Shown: in pieces, positions 4,326-6,195 of the stretch
How the letters are laid out: each line of letters begins with the position of its first letter
Position numbering within the stretch: position 1 is the stretch's first letter
NCBI GenBank assembly: GCA_002325605.1
Contig: DCSM01000069.1
Location: 1 to 6,195 of the forward strand
DNA: 6,195 nucleotides
Direction: 5' to 3'
DNA from: Chloroflexaceae bacterium UBA1466
Lineage (GTDB): Bacteria > Chloroflexota > Chloroflexia > Chloroflexales > Chloroflexaceae
Program-made: the position numbers and the translations under genes
The notes under the pieces: generated by a model
The model's database searches: none
What the model was told of the DNA's origin: nothing
Seen by the model: only the letters and a program-made list of their open reading frames with translations

Positions 4326-5249
4326 ATGCCTAAAAAAGAAGCAACAAATTCCACAGCGAAGGTGCAAGAAGTTGCGCCCACCACTGAGACGGTTTTAGAC
4401 CCCAATGCGGGGAAGGTTGTAATTGCCCCAGCGGCCACGGGCGAAACGGTTGCCTTAGCGCCCGATAAACCAACCCCAAAGGTCAGCCCGCCAGCGCGGA
4501 GCGCAAAGAAGCATCATCGGCTTGAAGTAACCGAAAACTTAGACGATCTCCCGCCAGCAATGGCCTTTCAGAACTTGGTTCTGCTCTTACTTTCGGTCAC
4601 CGTCGGGGTTTTTGCTGCCGTAATCGCCTTCCCTCACTGGTTGCCAGGCCTTAGCACGTCACTGCTTGGCTCCGACCCCAAAGCCTATTGGTATCTCTCC
4701 CGTACAACGGGTTTCGTGGCCTTTTTTCTCCTCTGGCTCTCGATGATACTGGGCCTAAGTCTCACCAATAAGCTGGCCCGCTTGTGGCCTGGTGGCCCCG
4801 TGGCCTTTGACCTTCACCAACACACCAGCTTACTTGGTTTGGCCTTTGCCCTCTTTCATGCCTTGATCTTGCTGGGCGATAGCTACTCTAAGTATACGCT
4901 GGGCCAACTTTTAATTCCCTTTGCAGGGGCTAACTACCGCCCCCAATGGATCGGGTTGGGGCAAGTAAGTTTCTACATGCTGCTGCTTGTGGCCCTAAGT
5001 TTCTACGTTCGCAAGCAGATCGGGCGTTTTGCCTGGCAAGTCATTCACGTTTTGAGCTTCTCTGTTTTTCTGCTGGCCCTCCTTCACGGCTTGACAAGTG
5101 GCACAGATAGTAGCACCCTTTGGGCAAAGGGGATCTACTTTACCAGTGGCGGGAGCATCCTCTTCTTCACGGTCTACCGTGTTTTGGTAGCTTTTGCACC
5201 CGAAGAGGGGAAAGGCGCTCCAGGCGCAGCTCCTTCTGCAACAAAGTAG
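4326..5249 (+). CDS. Ferric-reductase-like transmembrane haem protein
   Basis: This protein of 307 residues is the membrane core of the ferric reductase/NADPH oxidase/MsrQ superfamily, which moves electrons across the membrane through two haems. A hydrophilic Pro/Ala/Thr-rich N-terminus (1-78) precedes six helices at about 82-102, 121-145, 165-184, 208-227, 236-256 and 265-288. The haem ligands are H164 and H178 in one helix and H241 and H254 in another. These spacings of 14 and 13 equal those of the NADPH oxidase core (H101/H115, H209/H222). There is no C-terminal FAD/NAD(P)H domain, so electrons must come from quinol or a separate flavoprotein. The tail is short (EEGKGAPGAAPSATK). The gene follows apbE by 42 bases with a perfect AGGAGG and is probably in its operon. 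Electron delivery to the outward-facing haem-binding protein or to a flavinylated partner is inferred. Confidence 0.92.
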   Translation: MPKKEATNSTAKVQEVAPTTETVLDPNAGKVVIAPAATGETVALAPDKPTPKVSPPARSAKKHHRLEVTENLDDLPPAMAFQNLVLLLLSVTVGVFAAVIAFPHWLPGLSTSLLGSDPKAYWYLSRTTGFVAFFLLWLSMILGLSLTNKLARLWPGGPVAFDLHQHTSLLGLAFALFHALILLGDSYSKYTLGQLLIPFAGANYRPQWIGLGQVSFYMLLLVALSFYVRKQIGRFAWQVIHVLSFSVFLLALLHGLTSGTDSSTLWAKGIYFTSGGSILFFTVYRVLVAFAPEEGKGAPGAAPSATK

Positions 5250-5268
5250 CACCGGAAACCTTCGTTTC

Positions 5269-5297
5269 TTGACAACAGCGCAAGTTTGACTTAAAAT
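5269..5297 (+). promoter_or_regulatory. Strong sigma-70-like promoter upstream of the methyltransferase
   Basis: TTGACA (5269-5274) is a perfect -35, followed after exactly 17 bases by TAAAAT (5292-5297), five of six bases of the -10 consensus. It is the best-matching promoter in the window. Transcription would begin near 5304, just before the hairpin at 5312, leaving a leader of about 175 bases ahead of the methyltransferase gene. Confidence 0.75.
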
Positions 5298-5311
5298 TGA
5301 ATCAAAATAAA

Positions 5312-5352
5312 CTTCAGGCCTTTAGGGTTGCTAAAACTCTAAAGGTCTGAAG
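5312..5352. terminator. Long stem-loop between the redox operon and the methyltransferase
   Basis: Bases 5312-5328 pair with 5336-5352 in a 17-bp stem with two G-U pairs and a seven-base loop. The core halves are CTTCAG/CTGAAG and CCTTTAG/CTAAAGG. On the plus strand no T-run follows, so if it ends the redox transcript it does so by folding or processing. On the minus strand it is followed by a T-rich stretch. It would also form the 5' end of RNA from the promoter at 5269, where it could stabilise or regulate that leader. Confidence 0.6.
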
Positions 5353-5362
5353 CTGTCTAGCC

Positions 5363-5384
5363 GGCCAGGCAGGAGGCCTGTCCT
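5363..5384. repeat. GC-rich imperfect palindrome
   Basis: The stretch contains CAGGC (5366-5370) pairing with GCCTG (5376-5380), within the core GCAGGAGGCCTGTCC. It resembles short interspersed hairpin repeats that recur in some bacterial genomes. Only one copy is present here, so its repeat nature is inferred. Confidence 0.4.
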
Positions 5385-5403
5385 ACACCGAATCTGGCGT
5401 AGC

Positions 5404-5454
5404 CGCGGGCTTCCAGCCTGCGAAAGGGACACGTAGCGCGGGCTTCCAGCCTGC
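5404..5454. repeat. Two 18-bp hairpin repeats (REP-like)
   Basis: CGCGGGCTTCCAGCCTGC occurs exactly at 5404-5421 and 5437-5454, 33 bases apart, each preceded by CGTAG. Within each copy GCGGGCT can pair with AGCCTGC (one G-U) around TCC, a small GC-rich hairpin. This is the form of REP-type extragenic palindromes. No transposase is seen nearby. Confidence 0.8.
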
Positions 5455-5479
5455 AACTTAGCACCGAAAGGTCTTTAGC

Positions 5480-6195
5480 ATGCCGCCCAAGAAACCCGCC
5501 CCCCCCAAACCCGCCCGTGTCGTGACGGCCCACCACCACGACGACAAGCGCGTCAACAACCCAACCAATGAACTCCGCGCCTTAGCCGAAGATGCGGTGC
5601 TTCAGCCGCAGCCCCACACCTTTGATGGCGACCTCTACGCCCGCGACATCTCCCTCGACCCCCAACTCGTGTGGAAGGGCAAAGACGCGCAAGATCAAAC
5701 GCCCCTGACCGTCGCCAGTGTCCCCATCTACATTCAGGAGAAGATTCAGCCCCAAGCGCTCATTGACCAGATCCGCGCCCAAAACTCCGTCGCCCAACCT
5801 TCCCTCTTTGCCACCTTTGACGGCCTTCTTTCCCATGAACAGACCGTCGACTTCTACCGCCATCAGCTGAATTGGTCGAACCGCCTGATCTTAGGCGATT
5901 CCCTCTTAGTCATGACTTCCCTTCTGGCAAAGGAAGCCTTAGCCGGCCAGGTGCAAATGATCTACCTTGACCCCCCGTATGGCATCAAGTTTGGCAGTAA
6001 TTGGCAAGTCAGCACCCGCAAACGTGACGTTAAGGATGGCAAATGGGAAGATACTTCTCTTCAACCTGAGCAGATCAAAGCCTTTCGGGATACCTGGGAA
6101 CTGGGCATCCATTCCTACTTGAGCTACTTACGAGACCGTTTGGTTGCAGCGCGGGAGCTTCTTACCGAATCGGGCAGTATCTTCGTGCAAATCAG
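5480..6195 (+). CDS. Type III (Mod-like) adenine-specific DNA methyltransferase, N-terminal part (cut by right edge)
   Basis: This is a DNA N6-adenine methyltransferase of the beta group, like the Mod subunit of type III restriction-modification. The frame is open from ATG 5480 to the window end, 238 codons. A Pro/Lys start (MPPKKPAPPKPA) leads into a region with DISLDPQLVWKGKDA (56-70), also seen at the N-terminus of related methyltransferases. NRLILGDSLLVM (134-145) is followed by the catalytic motif D164-P-P-Y167 with GIKFGSNWQ. The tail IHSYLSYLRDRLVAARELL and SGSIFVQI is typical of Mod proteins. The SAM-binding FxGxG part should lie beyond the edge. GAAAGG (5466-5471) is eight bases from the ATG. 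A C8 run (5499-5506) covers codons 7-9. Its first 110 codons or so are strongly C-ended compared with the genes before it, suggesting a different history. A restriction partner is not visible, so it could also be a solitary methyltransferase. Confidence 0.9.
   Translation, partial: MPPKKPAPPKPARVVTAHHHDDKRVNNPTNELRALAEDAVLQPQPHTFDGDLYARDISLDPQLVWKGKDAQDQTPLTVASVPIYIQEKIQPQALIDQIRAQNSVAQPSLFATFDGLLSHEQTVDFYRHQLNWSNRLILGDSLLVMTSLLAKEALAGQVQMIYLDPPYGIKFGSNWQVSTRKRDVKDGKWEDTSLQPEQIKAFRDTWELGIHSYLSYLRDRLVAARELLTESGSIFVQI
5499..5506 (+). repeat. C8 homopolymer near the methyltransferase start
   Basis: Eight consecutive C bases cover parts of codons 7-9. A gain or loss of one base would shift the frame almost at the start. 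The next in-frame ATG is codon 145, just before the catalytic motif, so no shorter active protein is likely. Confidence 0.9.

Noticed and set aside
5404..5454. CRISPR array
   Set aside because: There are only two 18-bp copies with a 15-base gap, each self-complementary. No cas genes are present, and the spacing is too short.
5582..5863. Minus-strand 93-codon frame in the methyltransferase region
   Set aside because: It is a shadow of a strongly C-ended coding frame that carries the DPPY motif downstream; its product has no recognisable features.

Overview
The window is a 6.2 kb bacterial segment of moderate GC. It reads as an extracytosolic redox locus followed by the start of a DNA-modification gene. 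The organism cannot be fixed from sequence alone. Chloroflexota is my best guess, with low confidence, based on an ApbE of the 'AxxAK' type, a haem-binding protein next to PepSY and ferric-reductase-like genes, and short GC-rich hairpin repeats with the cores GCGGGCTTCCAGCCTGC and GCAGGAGGCCTGTCC.

Layout. Positions 1-1320 on the minus strand hold a two-component pair: an OmpR/PhoB-type response regulator (637-1320), then a sensor histidine kinase (from 644, running off the left edge) that overlaps it by 8 bp. A compact divergent region (1321-1480) separates this pair from plus-strand genes. These are a membrane-anchored haem-binding protein with a CxxCH motif (1481-2041, ending in a clear intrinsic terminator), a membrane-anchored double-PepSY protein (2244-2945), a small signal-anchor/proline-rich protein (3048-3323), an ApbE-family FAD:protein FMN transferase (3333-4283), and a six-helix ferric-reductase-like haem protein (4326-5249). 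After that come a strong-looking promoter, a 17-bp hairpin and a short array of GC-rich palindromic repeats (5269-5454). The last gene is the N-terminal 238 residues of a type III (Mod-like) adenine methyltransferase (from 5480), cut by the right edge.

How the parts may work together. The ferric-reductase-like protein can carry electrons across the membrane through two stacked haems. The haem-binding protein and the PepSY protein face outward. ApbE attaches FMN to protein partners. Together with the divergent two-component system this looks like a regulated transmembrane electron-transfer module related to known flavinylation-associated systems. Three points do not fit the standard picture. 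No FMN-binding acceptor domain is visible in the window. ApbE has no export signal. A small signal-anchor ORF lies directly upstream of ApbE in the same frame, separated by two stop codons. Other points of interest are low-complexity repeat tails on both exported proteins, a 13-bp hairpin before the small ORF, and C8 tracts inside the small ORF and near the start of the methyltransferase.
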